64,000 nt of DNA from Tritrichomonas musculus (GCA_039105265.1 JAPFFF010000069.1:248001-312000), one strand, 5' to 3'; shown: positions 10,651 through 20,471, counted from the first letter of the stretch. Notes: generated by a model from the letters alone, not told the origin. Numbers and translations are program-made.

Positions 10651-11228
10651 GAAGTTGCCATACACATATTAAGAATGGTGCTTGAAATAATTTTTCTAAA
10701 CTATTATCAAAAACTGTTAAGTACAAAAAAATTTTTTAATTTATGCTTATTTTATTTATTATAAATATATTTAAAATGAAAATCAAATATATATTAAATA
10801 TAACTTATATATGATATGAAAACCAAATAATACATAATAATATTAGATATATATTGAATGGTATTTGATGCAAATTTCATTTTGAAATAAAGTTGCGCAC
10901 GATTAAATGTGATTATTTTATAGTATACAATCATATATATCACATAAATAAAAATACATATTGATACTTTATATTATCTAGAATTTGTTTGATATTTCAT
11001 GATTTCCAAAAAAGTAAAGGTATACAAACTCTTTTCTTTCAATTTGTTGAAAGCAAAAAGTTGGTAATTTTAAGACTTACTAAAATTTTAATAGCATATT
11101 TTAAATCCTTATCATATGCATAATTGTTTGATACTATTTGCAACCTGTTTAGTTCATTACATAAGAAATTAGAATTTTTAATCTTTACTTTTTGAAAAAT
11201 TTTAAAAACCCTAGAAAAGTGGTGATTA

Positions 11229-11397
11229 AAATATTATTTTATCCCTTTCGGCCGTATGCCGTAATTGAAGATTTTTTTATGTAAAGTATTCAAAAAGTTG
11301 CACTTTTGCCGTGTGCCGTAGAAGTTTTGTATAATAAACTATTCAATGAACGACCAAATAGCCGTATTTTACAAAACCGCCGAAGGGCTAATATTAT
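11229..11397. repeat. Small inverted-repeat element with CCG-rich arms
   Basis: The left arm (ATTATTTTATCCCTTTCGGC) faces the right arm (GCCGAAGGGCTAATATTATT). Inside are three further GCCGTATGCCGTA-like or GCCGTGTGCCGTA-like blocks that are conspicuously GC-rich for this spacer. About 170 bases, with no open frame. The appearance is that of a MITE or a regulatory hairpin. Confidence 0.5.
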
Positions 11398-11719
11398 TTT
11401 TTTATTTTTGAACTTATATTTTTCTATATTATTATATTTGTTTGTTTATAAAATAAAAATATATTTAATTAATTAAGACTATGTAGAGATACGAAAAATC
11501 AAAAATCGATATTTCAATAATTTCCAAATAATTTCTAATCCCTTCGATACATTTGCTTGTAATGATTTTATCGTTTTATATATTTTATTTTACATGATAT
11601 ATCTCGTTAATTGGAAGATCTATCTAGGATTTATTGAGATAAAGCTAAAATACTAATTTTTTTGACGGTTTAAGGAGAAAAAAAGGTTAATTTTTTTTCT
11701 GAAGAGGTGAAGTCGTCAA

Positions 11720-12728
11720 ATGTGTGGTGAAACTAAAAAAAATGAAGTGATAATTTTGCAAATATCTTTTTATTGAGTTTAGTAATTCATATATTTACTA
11801 TATATATTTGATATAAATTATGTTTAATATAAAATAGCAAAATATATTTTAAAAATATCAATACTTTTGCCAAACTCAATATCTCAAATATTTCGATTAT
11901 TATTTCATTCTAAATTTAATTGTTATAAATATAAATATATTTTATTTCAAGCGATATTTTTTACTAGCAAAATTTAAGATAACTTTTAATAAATATAAGA
12001 TATTTATGCAAATTCAGTAAAAAAAAATAAATATTTAATTTTCTTGAAAATTACCCTCATTTTCTCCAATAATATCATAATATTAATGTTTATAGATTGA
12101 GTTATATTAGATAAAAGTACTGCTATAAATTTTGTCTTGTTGATTTTGAGAAAATACAGAACCTATTTTGTTTGGCTTATATCAAGGCATTGATAAAATT
12201 CTAAAATAAAAATTTGTAATATCATTAATAGTATATTAAACTAAAAAAAGATATTGCATAGTTTCATTCATAGGGTCTATGTTTAATGGTATTTTTTTAT
12301 ATGATTATATGCAAAATATTAAAAATAAAAATATCTTAATAAACATAAAATTACTACTGTATTTACTTTGCTTGTTTAATTTATATATGAATAAATATAA
12401 TTTATTAATTTATTAAAAATCTAAAATTAAAGAAAAGCTATATAAAAAATGAAAATTTTGTTTTAAATTTTTCGATGTTGTGTTAAACTTTTCCTAAAGT
12501 TTTTTATCAATTCAAATTTTCTGAAGATTGATCTTTTTTAAAATAATAACGATTTTTTATATATTTTTTTTCCTATACATTTTAAAAATAATTTTATCTC
12601 GAAATTGGTAAGATAATATTTTTTACTCCTCTAACAAATTTTTTAGTAATGATAAAATAAATATTAATATATGATATAAAGATTCAAATATGATTTTTTA
12701 TATAAAAAGTTCTAGTTTCACCACACAT
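11720..12728. mobile_element. Non-autonomous inverted-repeat element, about 1 kb
   Basis: ATGTGTGGTGAAACTA at 11,720-11,735 recurs exactly inverted at 12,713-12,728, with further partial match outward (GTCGTCA on the left, TGACGAC in the inverted right end). The interior is AT-rich and non-coding. The arrangement fits a non-autonomous DNA transposon. No target duplication was established. Confidence 0.5.
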
Positions 12729-13475
12729 GTCGTCAATCTAAGAGAATTCAATTTTGAATGCATTGAAATCACGATCAAATTACCTAAAGATTTAAAATAA
12801 TAGTATATTTATTTATAATCCAATTTTTTTGAGAAAAATATGGAAAATTAAACTAAAATTATAATTGAGAAGTGAAAATTTTATTATAGTTTTTCTTTCA
12901 ATTTATAAAAAATTTTAAATAATAATATTTTTAAATTATATTTTATTTATATTAAATTAAATATATATTTCATTTTATATATTGAATTATAATATATAAT
13001 ATGAGATATCTAATGATATATTTGATATTTGTTAGGATATGAAATAATGAAAAATCATTAAAATTCAGTTACGAAAGTTTTTTTTAATTTGCTAAAAAAT
13101 TCTCGATACATTTAATCTAAATAGGCATTTTAGATATTCATTGAGCTTTACATAATATTCCATATTAATAAATCATGTATATTATATTGTATAATATAAT
13201 ATTAATTAATTTCTTAAGATATCTACACAATATTAATTTTATAAATTCAGAATGCATTCAAATAATAAAATATATTTATCTTATTTTTTTAAATTACATT
13301 TCACAATATAAGATATTTTATAATTTTGAAATGTATATTAATATATATAATAACAATGAAATTATAAAATGCAATAATTAAAATGATAATTTTTTTAGAT
13401 TCTCAAAAAATAATCAAAAAAAACTATTAATAACAATAAATATATATATGTAAACATTTTATGTATATATTTATT

Positions 13476-13724
13476 TAAGGTACAAATCCAGTACGTTATT
13501 TTTTGAATAGGAGAACGTTTATTATTTGAATAGTTGCATGTCTCTGAAAAAGTTTAAATTGACTAGGTTTGTTTTTGACACATATTTTACAATTTAAATA
13601 AACATTATGACATGTTATATGAAATGTATGAAAATAATCGTTTTTTATTTAACATGTCATCTTATTCTTTGAGAATGTCAAAAAAAATTGCGGTTACTAA
13701 ACGTACTGGATTTGTATCTTAAAA
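13476..13724. mobile_element. MITE-like element of about 250 bp
   Basis: TACAAATCCAGTACGTT at the left end (13,481-13,497) faces its inverted copy at the right end (13,701-13,717), with TTAAGG and TTAAGA just outside. A second inner inverted pair (TGACATGTTATAT / TTTAACATGTCA) gives nested stem potential. No coding sequence. Size and structure are those of a MITE, and the TTAA at both edges could be a target duplication. Confidence 0.6.
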
Positions 13725-14462
13725 AATGTTAATTTAAATGATTTTTTATTTAAATTTATAAAACAATCATTTTAAAACTTTTTCAATTTTGAAAATTTGT
13801 AAACTAATCAAAATTCGACAACATTAAATTTCTTTTTATACTGGAAATTATTAGATAAAATTTTAATAATTTTAAATATATATAAATATGAGTATTTATA
13901 AAATAATCTAATAATATATAAAAGGTATTGTCCGAAAAAATAGAGTTTGGGTACCTTTAAAAAAGTTTGAATAGCTCAATGAAGAGGTATTCATGTAGAG
14001 AAATTGACGAAATATTGTAATATTGATCATATTTTCTTTATTTTTATTTTGAAACTAAGAATGTGCTTTAATGGATAAGAATTTTATACTCCTATTTTTG
14101 AGATATTTCTATTTTTATTTTTCTGAATAAAAATCGTTTTATAATTGAGAGGCTATAAAAATTATATAGCTATATAATTTTTTTTCTATAAAAATTGATG
14201 AAATATAAATATATATATAATTTTGTTTTATTAATTATTATTGCATATATATATTAATAACACATTAATACTTATATGTTTAAAATACATTTATTTTCTA
14301 GAGATACACTTGTTTATATTTTATTTTATTTTTAATAAATTTTTAACTTTTTCAGTTATTATATTTTTTATATTGAAATAATAAACATTTTTTATCCTAG
14401 TAGTATTTTTATTAAAACATTATTTTATTTTATATATATAATATATATTATTATTTTTATTT

Positions 14463-14693
14463 AGTAGTTATATATTTGCCACGATTTTTGCACTTCGTTC
14501 AAAAACCGCGTCAAATATTTCCCATCCGCGACCCCAGCCCCACTATGTCAGGTATGATCCCCCACTCCCATTAATGATCTTCCACTGGGCTGCTCTCAGG
14601 ATTCCTCTCAACGCTCTGCTAGGAAGGAGGTCCCGTATCGTTAACATCAAAAAAAGCTATAGAAAAAGTTGTTAATTGTGTGGTTTACTTAAA
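14463..14693 (+). repeat. Left terminal inverted repeat of the Maverick
   Basis: It begins AGTAGTTATATATTTGCC and matches the right end (62,703-62,932) in reverse over about 231 bases, with two substitutions and one length difference in an A run. It is much richer in G and C than the DNA outside it. The inner edge lies some 50 bases before the stop of the first gene. Confidence 0.95.
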
Positions 14694-14741
14694 ACCTAGT
14701 ATGAGAGTATTTATTAAACGTCCTCTCACTAAACGTCCTTT

Positions 14742-15344
14742 TTATGGTTTCCAATTAGGATCTTTTTTGAAGTCATCTGGTGCTTCTTCTTCTTTTTCCT
14801 CTTCTTTTTCAATTAATTCTTCTTCCTCTTCTTCCTCTTCTTCCTCTTCTTCCTCTTCTGGGAAACAGCCATTTTTAATACGATCATTTTGGCATTGAAT
14901 TTCCATGTATTCTTTGATGACCTCAAATTCGGCTCGATCATCAACTTCCGACTGAATTCGAAACATATTTGACCTTCGTAAGGTGTCAAAACTGAGGTGA
15001 TTATGGTCAGATTTGCCTTTTCCTTTGAATGTTTTGTATAGGTAAAACATCGCCAAACCTCGAATTATTCGTTTTTGTTCAACTCCGTTGAAATAGTAAC
15101 TATCAAGTCCGACTTTTTCTGGGATTTTGTTTGGAATTTTAGGAAATCGAGGAGGCGGAACTGGTTCAACTTCAGTATACTCGGTTTCAGTGTTATCCCA
15201 AATTCGGGCGTTTTCCTCTTTACCAAGAGAAGTTTCGGACCGTTTTGGCACATTTCGTAATCGTTCAATAATATCATCATGAGTTTCGACATTATCTTCA
15301 GTATCAGCTGGTTCATCTATGGTTACGTGGTGCTCGGACGACAT
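14742..15344 (-). CDS. Acidic protein of unknown function, left subterminal
   Basis: A 200-residue protein that I do not recognise. The start is placed at the ATG at 15,344 (MSSEHHVTIDEP). The frame is open for 13 codons more, but that part lies in the conserved two-way promoter, whose copy at the other end of the element is also followed by an ATG at the same place. The middle is proline-rich (VPPPRFPKIPNK), followed by a helical part. The C-terminus has a run of 14 Glu and more Glu/Lys. No membrane segment or known motif. It diverges from the 775-residue gene at 15,488 and ends just inside the left TIR. The Glu run makes it likely to be a charged, partly disordered protein. Confidence 0.7.
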   Translation of the reverse strand: MSSEHHVTIDEPADTEDNVETHDDIIERLRNVPKRSETSLGKEENARIWDNTETEYTEVEPVPPPRFPKIPNKIPEKVGLDSYYFNGVEQKRIIRGLAMFYLYKTFKGKGKSDHNHLSFDTLRRSNMFRIQSEVDDRAEFEVIKEYMEIQCQNDRIKNGCFPEEEEEEEEEEEEEELIEKEEEKEEEAPDDFKKDPNWKP

Positions 15345-15487
15345 GTAAAAAAATGAGGTGATGAGGTGAGCACGAAAAATCATATTTTTATTTGGGTCCC
15401 TTATGGGGTGCCTCTAGGTGTTTAGGGGTGGAGACCGTTTACCAAAATCTAATTTTTTCCCGAGAGGTCATCACATCACTTTTTTTC
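15345..15487. promoter_or_regulatory. Left copy of the subterminal two-way promoter
   Basis: This 143-base divergent spacer is repeated in inverted form at 62,028-62,215. One side carries GAGGTGATGAGGTGAGCAC and ATATTTTTATTTGGGTCCC, and the other carries GACCGTTTACCAAAATC and GAGGTCATCACATCAC, the latter ending a few bases before the ATG. A GC-rich block with GGGTGCCTCTAGG lies in the middle. The CATCACATCA box next to each start likely contains the initiator. Confidence 0.8.
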
Positions 15488-17815
15488 ATGTCCCACCAAG
15501 GCAACAACACCACAAGACAAAGGCTACACTCTCAAAAAGAGAAGCAAAAGCAAACCTATGATGAAATAGGAGCTACAAATAAAAATGGTATGCAAAGGCA
15601 AATTTCTGATGGCATTCAAATTTCTACACATGGCTCAAAAAATCCACGTTTTCAACAAATAAGTCAACCAGTTCCAAAGAAAAGAAGCTTATCATCAGAT
15701 GAAGATTATAGCTCAGAAGTCGAATTTATTTCAGAAGATGCATACAAATCTCAGCCAACACCAATAATTAAGAAAAATCAGCCAAAAGCACAGAAAAGTG
15801 ATGATGACCCCAAAGAAGTTATCAAAAATTTAGATTGTCAGGAAAAAGATGAAAAAGTTGAAAATACAGAAAAAGATCAAAATATTCACCATCATCATTT
15901 AACCCTTCCATCAAACATAAGCTCGGAGCAATGGCAAGAATTTGAAGAAAATGGCATTCAAACAAAATCTGAAATAATTTCATGGTTAGATGATCAGGAA
16001 TTCCTTCGTTTTATAGAAGATGACGAAATGAATGAAATTGTTGCACGATTGATTTGCATGGAATTATTCAAATCAAATTTGGCACATACATTTGTTGATG
16101 ATTACGACGAAAACGGCAATATCAAAATCTGGACAGATATATTTATGGACCATTTCAAATCAATCAATGCTGATATTCTCGGAAAGAAAAATGAAGAAAT
16201 CATGAAAACAATGTTTCAATATTATCAAGATGAAAACAATTTACCGAGAGATCTGAGAAAAATTTTGAAATTTATGAAAACAAAAACCTTTACCAGTCGA
16301 CATTCATATCTCAAATTGGTGTTTTCAACAGATGAGACAAGTCAAGCTACAAGAAACGAAATCGACAGGAAAGAAAGAGAACAATACATGGAATGGAAAG
16401 AAAAAGTCCAATTAGAAGATTTGAATGAAACAATCAAACCAGGGTCAGTTGAAAAGACGAAAAATAAACCAGAACCAAAAAAGAAATCTAAGACAGGAAA
16501 GAAAACAAATTCAAAAAAGAAATCTAAGACAGGAAAGAAATCACCTTCAAAAAGAAAACTTGAAAGAATGAACAGAGTTATTCAACCTGATAAACCTGAT
16601 AAATCTGATAAACGCGATAAACCAAAGAAAAAGATCACAAGCCGATCACAAGTTCCCCGTGCGAAAGATGTTCAACAAACACCTCCACCTCCAGCGCCAA
16701 CTCCAAGAATAATATTGGTATCTGGTCAACAAAAGAGACAGATAAGAGAATTATCAGAAATGCTCCACCTGATATACCCAGAAAAAGCAGACAACGAAAT
16801 AACAAAAATTGCAAGAGAAAGAGTTCTCAATCCTGACAAATTTGCTGATTCCGATGATTGGGAATTAGATGAACTACTCACTGAAAAAGAATCGCAAATT
16901 TATTGGCGAAAATACAGGGATCAAAATATTTTACAAAACAATATCAAAAAACAATTGATTAATGACACAAAAGAAATGGTGCAATTTTCACACCCTGACT
17001 GGAATGAAGAAAAATTGGAAGACGAAATTGAAAAAAGAATTCAAATAAAGTTGGACGAAGGTGAATTATTGGAAGTCTTAACCGTCTTGGATTTGGTAAC
17101 TCAAAAGGAACAGGATCAATGGAGCGCTCATGTTTTATTGGTAAGACAATGGTCAACAAAAATTGATGAATTCAGTCGGATCTTATCAAAAATTCAGGAC
17201 GTCTCACAAAATATCGCCAAAAAAGAAGTTGAAGAAAGATTGAAGCCATTCATGGAAAAAGGCAAGCAACCGTTTGAAGTTCAGAAATGCCATTTCTTTA
17301 CCAACGAAGAGTCTGAAAAATACAAAGAATGGCAAAAGAAGGTCAATAGTGAACAAATCCTTAATCATTTAAAAAGAAGGGAATCACCAGAAAAAATACA
17401 AGAAAAAGTCATGGCTGCAAATAAACAACCACTAACAATGTCTGATGAAGATTATGATAAAGTTGTCAAACAAATGAATGAAACAATTCGCAAAAATGCC
17501 TCAAAACTTCAAATACCCGAAGACGAAATGAATGATCATTCGGATGAATTAGCAATACAAAAAAGAGCAGAATTAGAAAATGCTATCAAAATCATTCATG
17601 GCTGCAACGATGAAAAAGCAAAGAAAATTGCCGAAGAAAAGATCGAAAATTATTCAAAAACCAAAACGCACATGCAATGGTACTACCTGAGTATTGATCA
17701 ATTTCTAAGACCTGACGAAAGAGAAATCTATCATCAAAACGAGACACCAAAAGACGTGGTAGATGTCCTCTCCAGTGATGACGATTTTGACGCTTTCCCA
17801 CACTACGATGATTGA
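15488..17815 (+). CDS. Large charged helical protein with lysine-rich linker
   Basis: A 775-residue protein with no family that I recognise. The start at 15,488 (MSHQGNN) is chosen because the upstream 32 open codons overlap the conserved promoter. The N-terminal 150 residues are polar and low complexity. About residues 155-330 are helical. About 330-415 are a Lys-rich basic linker with repeated KKKSKTGKK, then QVPRAKD and a proline stretch. The C-terminal 330 residues contain several degenerate helical modules of the form ...V.eRl...lt.eE...Y..W, as in EEVEERLKPF and TNEESEKYKEWQKKV. Similar spacing of Tyr and Trp is seen in the giant 3,811-residue protein. A structural or DNA-associated virion protein is possible, but that is inference. 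Confidence 0.75.
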   Translation: MSHQGNNTTRQRLHSQKEKQKQTYDEIGATNKNGMQRQISDGIQISTHGSKNPRFQQISQPVPKKRSLSSDEDYSSEVEFISEDAYKSQPTPIIKKNQPKAQKSDDDPKEVIKNLDCQEKDEKVENTEKDQNIHHHHLTLPSNISSEQWQEFEENGIQTKSEIISWLDDQEFLRFIEDDEMNEIVARLICMELFKSNLAHTFVDDYDENGNIKIWTDIFMDHFKSINADILGKKNEEIMKTMFQYYQDENNLPRDLRKILKFMKTKTFTSRHSYLKLVFSTDETSQATRNEIDRKEREQYMEWKEKVQLEDLNETIKPGSVEKTKNKPEPKKKSKTGKKTNSKKKSKTGKKSPSKRKLERMNRVIQPDKPDKSDKRDKPKKKITSRSQVPRAKDVQQTPPPPAPTPRIILVSGQQKRQIRELSEMLHLIYPEKADNEITKIARERVLNPDKFADSDDWELDELLTEKESQIYWRKYRDQNILQNNIKKQLINDTKEMVQFSHPDWNEEKLEDEIEKRIQIKLDEGELLEVLTVLDLVTQKEQDQWSAHVLLVRQWSTKIDEFSRILSKIQDVSQNIAKKEVEERLKPFMEKGKQPFEVQKCHFFTNEESEKYKEWQKKVNSEQILNHLKRRESPEKIQEKVMAANKQPLTMSDEDYDKVVKQMNETIRKNASKLQIPEDEMNDHSDELAIQKRAELENAIKIIHGCNDEKAKKIAEEKIENYSKTKTHMQWYYLSIDQFLRPDEREIYHQNETPKDVVDVLSSDDDFDAFPHYDD

Positions 17816-17889
17816 GAGGTCGTAATAAAAAAAACTCTCAAAAAAGATTTAGGTTTTTAATAAACCAATTTAATTAATTAATTTTTTAT

Positions 17890-18288
17890 TTATTTCTTTT
17901 CTTTATCTTTTTCTTCTTCTTTTTCAGTAGTTTCTTTTGGTATGGGAATCGGAACGAATTTGCCAGAATCATAACCAATCATCATTCCAGGCGACAAAAA
18001 TGGTCGAATAAACTCAATATGAGTATCGAACCAAAGAATTAATTTGTCTTTCGATCTAATTTCTTCCCTTGAAAGACTTGGAGTTTCTGATGGAATATTA
18101 TGATCAATACAATGCATCATAACTTTTGCAACTGCTGCTAATTTTTGATGGGATACATTTTCCCCATACCTTGATTTCAACATTTTCCAACCTTGAGTTC
18201 TTTTTGGATTTCTCATGTCTTTTGCAGACATAGCTGGTATATCATCTTTAATTTCAAATTGTTCAGGAACACTTTGTTTGTCCGACAT
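17890..18288 (-). CDS. Small protein of unknown function
   Basis: A 132-residue protein starting MSDKQSVPEQ that I do not recognise. The centre (WKMLKSRYGENVSHQKLAAV and AKVMMHCIDHNIP) is likely helical. The last 20 residues are a Glu/Lys tail. No membrane segment. It is divergent from the 92-residue gene at 18,377 across an 88-base spacer with the same promoter boxes as the two subterminal pairs, so it probably belongs to the same expression class. It converges on the 775-residue gene with a short AT-rich gap. Confidence 0.65.
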   Translation of the reverse strand: MSDKQSVPEQFEIKDDIPAMSAKDMRNPKRTQGWKMLKSRYGENVSHQKLAAVAKVMMHCIDHNIPSETPSLSREEIRSKDKLILWFDTHIEFIRPFLSPGMMIGYDSGKFVPIPIPKETTEKEEEKDKEKK

Positions 18289-18376
18289 TAAAAAAAATGA
18301 ACTTTTTCACTAGGCGACCGTTAACCAAAAAATCTAATTTTTTCTCGTGAGGTCATCACATCATTTTTATACAAGC
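18289..18376. promoter_or_regulatory. Two-way promoter of the subterminal class (internal copy)
   Basis: It carries GACCGTTAACCAAAAAATC, TAATTTTTTCTCGTGAGG and TCATCACATCATTTTTA in the same order and spacing as the promoters at 15,345-15,487 and 62,028-62,215, ending shortly before the ATG at 18,377. It lacks the GC-rich middle block found in those copies. Confidence 0.7.
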
Positions 18377-18655
18377 ATGGAAGCCCGTACGATCCAACAC
18401 TTACTTGAAGTTGTCGAAGCTCTTGATAGTGTTCATGAATGGAGAACTATTTCTGATGATCTTGATCAAAGAGAAAAAATGGCATATATGCTCCAAGAAG
18501 CTGCAACCAATATGAATCACATCGATGATGTTCGTGTGATAATGAATGATGGAGATAGCTCAAATGAAGAAAAAGCTAACGAACTTGAATGCTTCTTCAT
18601 TGAAGAATTAAAGGCAGGTTTGAAAAATCTCAAACGCTGGAACGAAAGGAAATAA
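18377..18655 (+). CDS. Small helical protein of unknown function
   Basis: A 92-residue protein starting MEARTIQHLLEVVEAL. The frame opens ten codons earlier, but that part is promoter (TCATCACATCATTTTTA), so the ATG at 18,377 is chosen. The sequence is acidic and mostly helical, with no Cys pairs or membrane segment. No family recognised. It stands opposite the 132-residue gene and shares its two-way promoter. Confidence 0.6.
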   Translation: MEARTIQHLLEVVEALDSVHEWRTISDDLDQREKMAYMLQEAATNMNHIDDVRVIMNDGDSSNEEKANELECFFIEELKAGLKNLKRWNERK

Positions 18656-18682
18656 TTAATTAAATAAACAATTCAATTTACT

Positions 18683-18748
18683 GCATTTTTTGACACTCTT
18701 TTTATTTTTGCATTTTTTGACACTCTTTTTATTTTTGCATTTTCTGAC
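18683..18748 (+). repeat. 27-base tandem repeat with promoter-like core
   Basis: About 2.5 copies of GCATTTTTTGACACTC followed by TTTTTATTTTT. The TTGACACT...TTTTATTTTT layout resembles the promoter used by the neighbouring replication genes. However, no gene starts after it on the plus strand, and the integrase gene ends here from the other side. It may be a decayed promoter cassette or a 3' end signal. Confidence 0.6.
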
Positions 18749-18751
18749 AAT

Positions 18752-20140
18752 TCAAATAGGATCTAATCTATAACGAGGTAATATTTGAGTATTTCCTTTA
18801 AGATCTTGTATTAAATATTTACCATTTTGAAAACCTTTTACAAAAAATCTACCAGGTTGAGTTATTGATCGTCTTTTTTTAAGAGTGTCTTTATTATTAT
18901 ATACAATTACTTCTTGGTTTTCTTTTAAATTATAACCTTTTTGAGCAGAAACATTATAATTAGCTTGAGAAATACGTCTACAAATAAAAGTATATAAATC
19001 AGAATTATTTTGCATTTGACTAGGGGAAACATTCATACCTGCATATTTTGACAAAGTTAAGTGTGGGGCATTATTATATTGAACAACTAATTCTTTTAAT
19101 ATTTCAGGGGAGATTTCTCGTTGAACTTCATAAGCCATATCTCTCAAAGTTCTAATAATTCTATCAACTATACCTAATGAAGAATGTAATGGGCTAGTTG
19201 TTTGTTTTTCACCTGGTTTTCGTAAAAATGATGGATAATGATAATCATCCATTCTATCAACAGGTTCCCATTTAATTCCATTTGAGTTTAAAAAATTAAT
19301 TGTTTCTTCAGAACAAAAACCTTTTTCACCATCTCCGGTCAATATTTTAGGTTTCATTCCTTGTTGAAATAAAGTATTTAAAGCTTTTGTTATTGAAATA
19401 GATGTTTTTTGTCCAGCAGTCATAATTTTATTTATATCACCAAAACATTCTCTACCTAAAGGAATTGCATATAAATATCGACTATTGGCTTCTATACAAA
19501 TTAAGTACCCAACATTTTTTTCAAACATAATATCAATTAAATAAGTACCAGGTTCACATAATTTATGTAAATAATATTTTTTATTCTTATTAGTTGGAAA
19601 TTGTTTCTTTTGAACATAATCATCTTCAGAAACATAATTTGGCTCAATAACTTTTTCAAATTGTTTTAATAATACATGTCTTTTATTTTTATTTCTAAAT
19701 GCAATATCAGGTACATTTGTTTTACCTTTGAATTCAACTATCATTCCTGGTTGTTCCATAATTTTTGTAATATATATTTCATACCATTCTTCCATAGTAT
19801 ATTTATCTTTACCTTTTTTCCATCCAGAGGTCAATTTTTCAAATTCAGGAAAAGTACGAATATTTTCATTATGTAAATTATTAATTACATGGTTCTCAAT
19901 TTTTTCTTCAAAACTTAATTCATCATCAGGAATTTTTTCATCTGTGATTACAGGTAATGATTCAGATAATACTTTTCGAAATTCTGAATAAGCATTATAA
20001 ATTTGTTCAAATTCATCATCAGTTACAAAATCTTTTTGATATCCTTTATAATTTCTAGCTTCATTTGGCATTATTAATTTCTTTTGATAAGCTTTCTTTT
20101 CTAAATAATTCATTAATTTTTCACCTTCTGACGATAACAT
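18752..20140 (-). CDS. Retroviral-type (rve) integrase of the Maverick
   Basis: A 462-residue DDE-type integrase that joins the element's ends to target DNA. Visible core residues are D203 in TYLIDIMFEKN, D270 in ILTGDGEKGF, and the acidic position 326 within SLGIVDRIIRTLRD, the block that follows the third beta strand and helix in Polinton integrases. The C-terminal 60 residues (RFFVKGFQNGKYLIQDL) look like the beta-barrel or chromo-type DNA-binding domain usual at this place. The N-terminal 180 residues are helical and charged, with no clear zinc-binding pattern. The start is the first ATG, right after an initiator-like box. The gene shares a two-way promoter with the coiled-coil gene at 20,193. 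Confidence 0.9.
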   Translation of the reverse strand: MLSSEGEKLMNYLEKKAYQKKLIMPNEARNYKGYQKDFVTDDEFEQIYNAYSEFRKVLSESLPVITDEKIPDDELSFEEKIENHVINNLHNENIRTFPEFEKLTSGWKKGKDKYTMEEWYEIYITKIMEQPGMIVEFKGKTNVPDIAFRNKNKRHVLLKQFEKVIEPNYVSEDDYVQKKQFPTNKNKKYYLHKLCEPGTYLIDIMFEKNVGYLICIEANSRYLYAIPLGRECFGDINKIMTAGQKTSISITKALNTLFQQGMKPKILTGDGEKGFCSEETINFLNSNGIKWEPVDRMDDYHYPSFLRKPGEKQTTSPLHSSLGIVDRIIRTLRDMAYEVQREISPEILKELVVQYNNAPHLTLSKYAGMNVSPSQMQNNSDLYTFICRRISQANYNVSAQKGYNLKENQEVIVYNNKDTLKKRRSITQPGRFFVKGFQNGKYLIQDLKGNTQILPRYRLDPI

Positions 20141-20192
20141 TTAAATTTCAATAAAGAGCGGTTTTGACACTTCACTTTTATTTTTTGTTTTC
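20141..20192. promoter_or_regulatory. Divergent promoter, replication-gene class
   Basis: GCGGTTTTGACACTTCACTT followed by TTATTTTTTGT precedes the plus-strand ATG at 20,193. The spacer also serves the integrase on the other strand. TTCACTTTT fits the trichomonad initiator (TCA with Y then T/A). Confidence 0.75.
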
Positions 20193-20432
20193 ATGTCTAA
20201 ATTGGAAGAAAAATTAATAAGTCTTCGAGAAGAATGGAAAGAAAAATGGAAACAAATAAGAAGAATTCAAAAAAATGCACCTAATTACACAAATGAGGAT
20301 GCAATTATAATTTATGATGAATCCAAATTATCGATGGATGATCAAGAAGAATTGGAACGATTACGAAGAGAAAGAGACCGACTCCGATATCAAATGAAAG
20401 AAATTCAAGAACTTTTAAGAGAAATTAAATAA
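20193..20432 (+). CDS. Coiled-coil protein, tandem family member 1
   Basis: A 79-residue, highly charged helical protein with heptad-like Leu/Ile spacing (KLEEKLISLREEWKEK and ELERLRRERDRLRYQ). It shares a conserved core (IIIYDESKL...EELERLRRE) with the 140-residue protein at 21,151, so the two are paralogues. It is the first of four consecutive plus-strand genes with nearly identical promoter cassettes. No catalytic motif; likely a structural or partner-binding protein. Confidence 0.75.
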   Translation: MSKLEEKLISLREEWKEKWKQIRRIQKNAPNYTNEDAIIIYDESKLSMDDQEELERLRRERDRLRYQMKEIQELLREIK

Positions 20433-20471
20433 AAAAGCAGTTTTGACACTTCACTTTTATTTTTTGTATTT
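20433..20471 (+). promoter_or_regulatory. Replication-class promoter cassette, copy 2
   Basis: AAAAAAGCAGTTTTGACACT followed by TCACTTTTATTTTTTG directly precedes the ATG at 20,472. The same cassette recurs at about 21,105-21,150 and 21,574-21,615. The preceding stop codon lies within its first bases. Confidence 0.75.

Larger units (their letters stand above)
5196..10742 (-). mobile_element. Candidate DNA transposon with DDE-type transposase-like gene
   Basis: Segments 5,196-5,297 and 10,651-10,742 are inverted relative to each other. The inner part is an exact 16-base match (TGTGTATGGCAACTTC), and the outer part shares TTTTGTACTTAACA with diverged sequence between. Between them, on the minus strand, lie the only two open frames of the region, one of which looks like a transposase. 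Size (about 5.5 kb) and arrangement fit an old cut-and-paste element with long AT-rich untranslated flanks. Target-site duplications were not identified, and the exact outer limits are uncertain because the left end overlaps the foldback repeat. Confidence 0.5.
10743..14462. other. Gene-free AT-rich spacer holding MITE-like elements
   Basis: No gene is supported over 3.7 kb. The open frame at 13175-13381 is Ile/Tyr/Asn-rich translation of AT-rich DNA. Three inverted-repeat structures stand out (11,229-11,397; 11,720-12,728; 13,476-13,724) and are listed separately. Near 13,921-13,962 an AAAGGTA...TACCTTT pair makes a further short hairpin. The remainder shows no structure that I can identify. 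Confidence 0.55.

Noticed and set aside
13175-13381. 68-codon Ile/Tyr/Asn-rich frame
   Set aside because: Composition follows the AT-rich DNA, and there is no initiator or partner gene.
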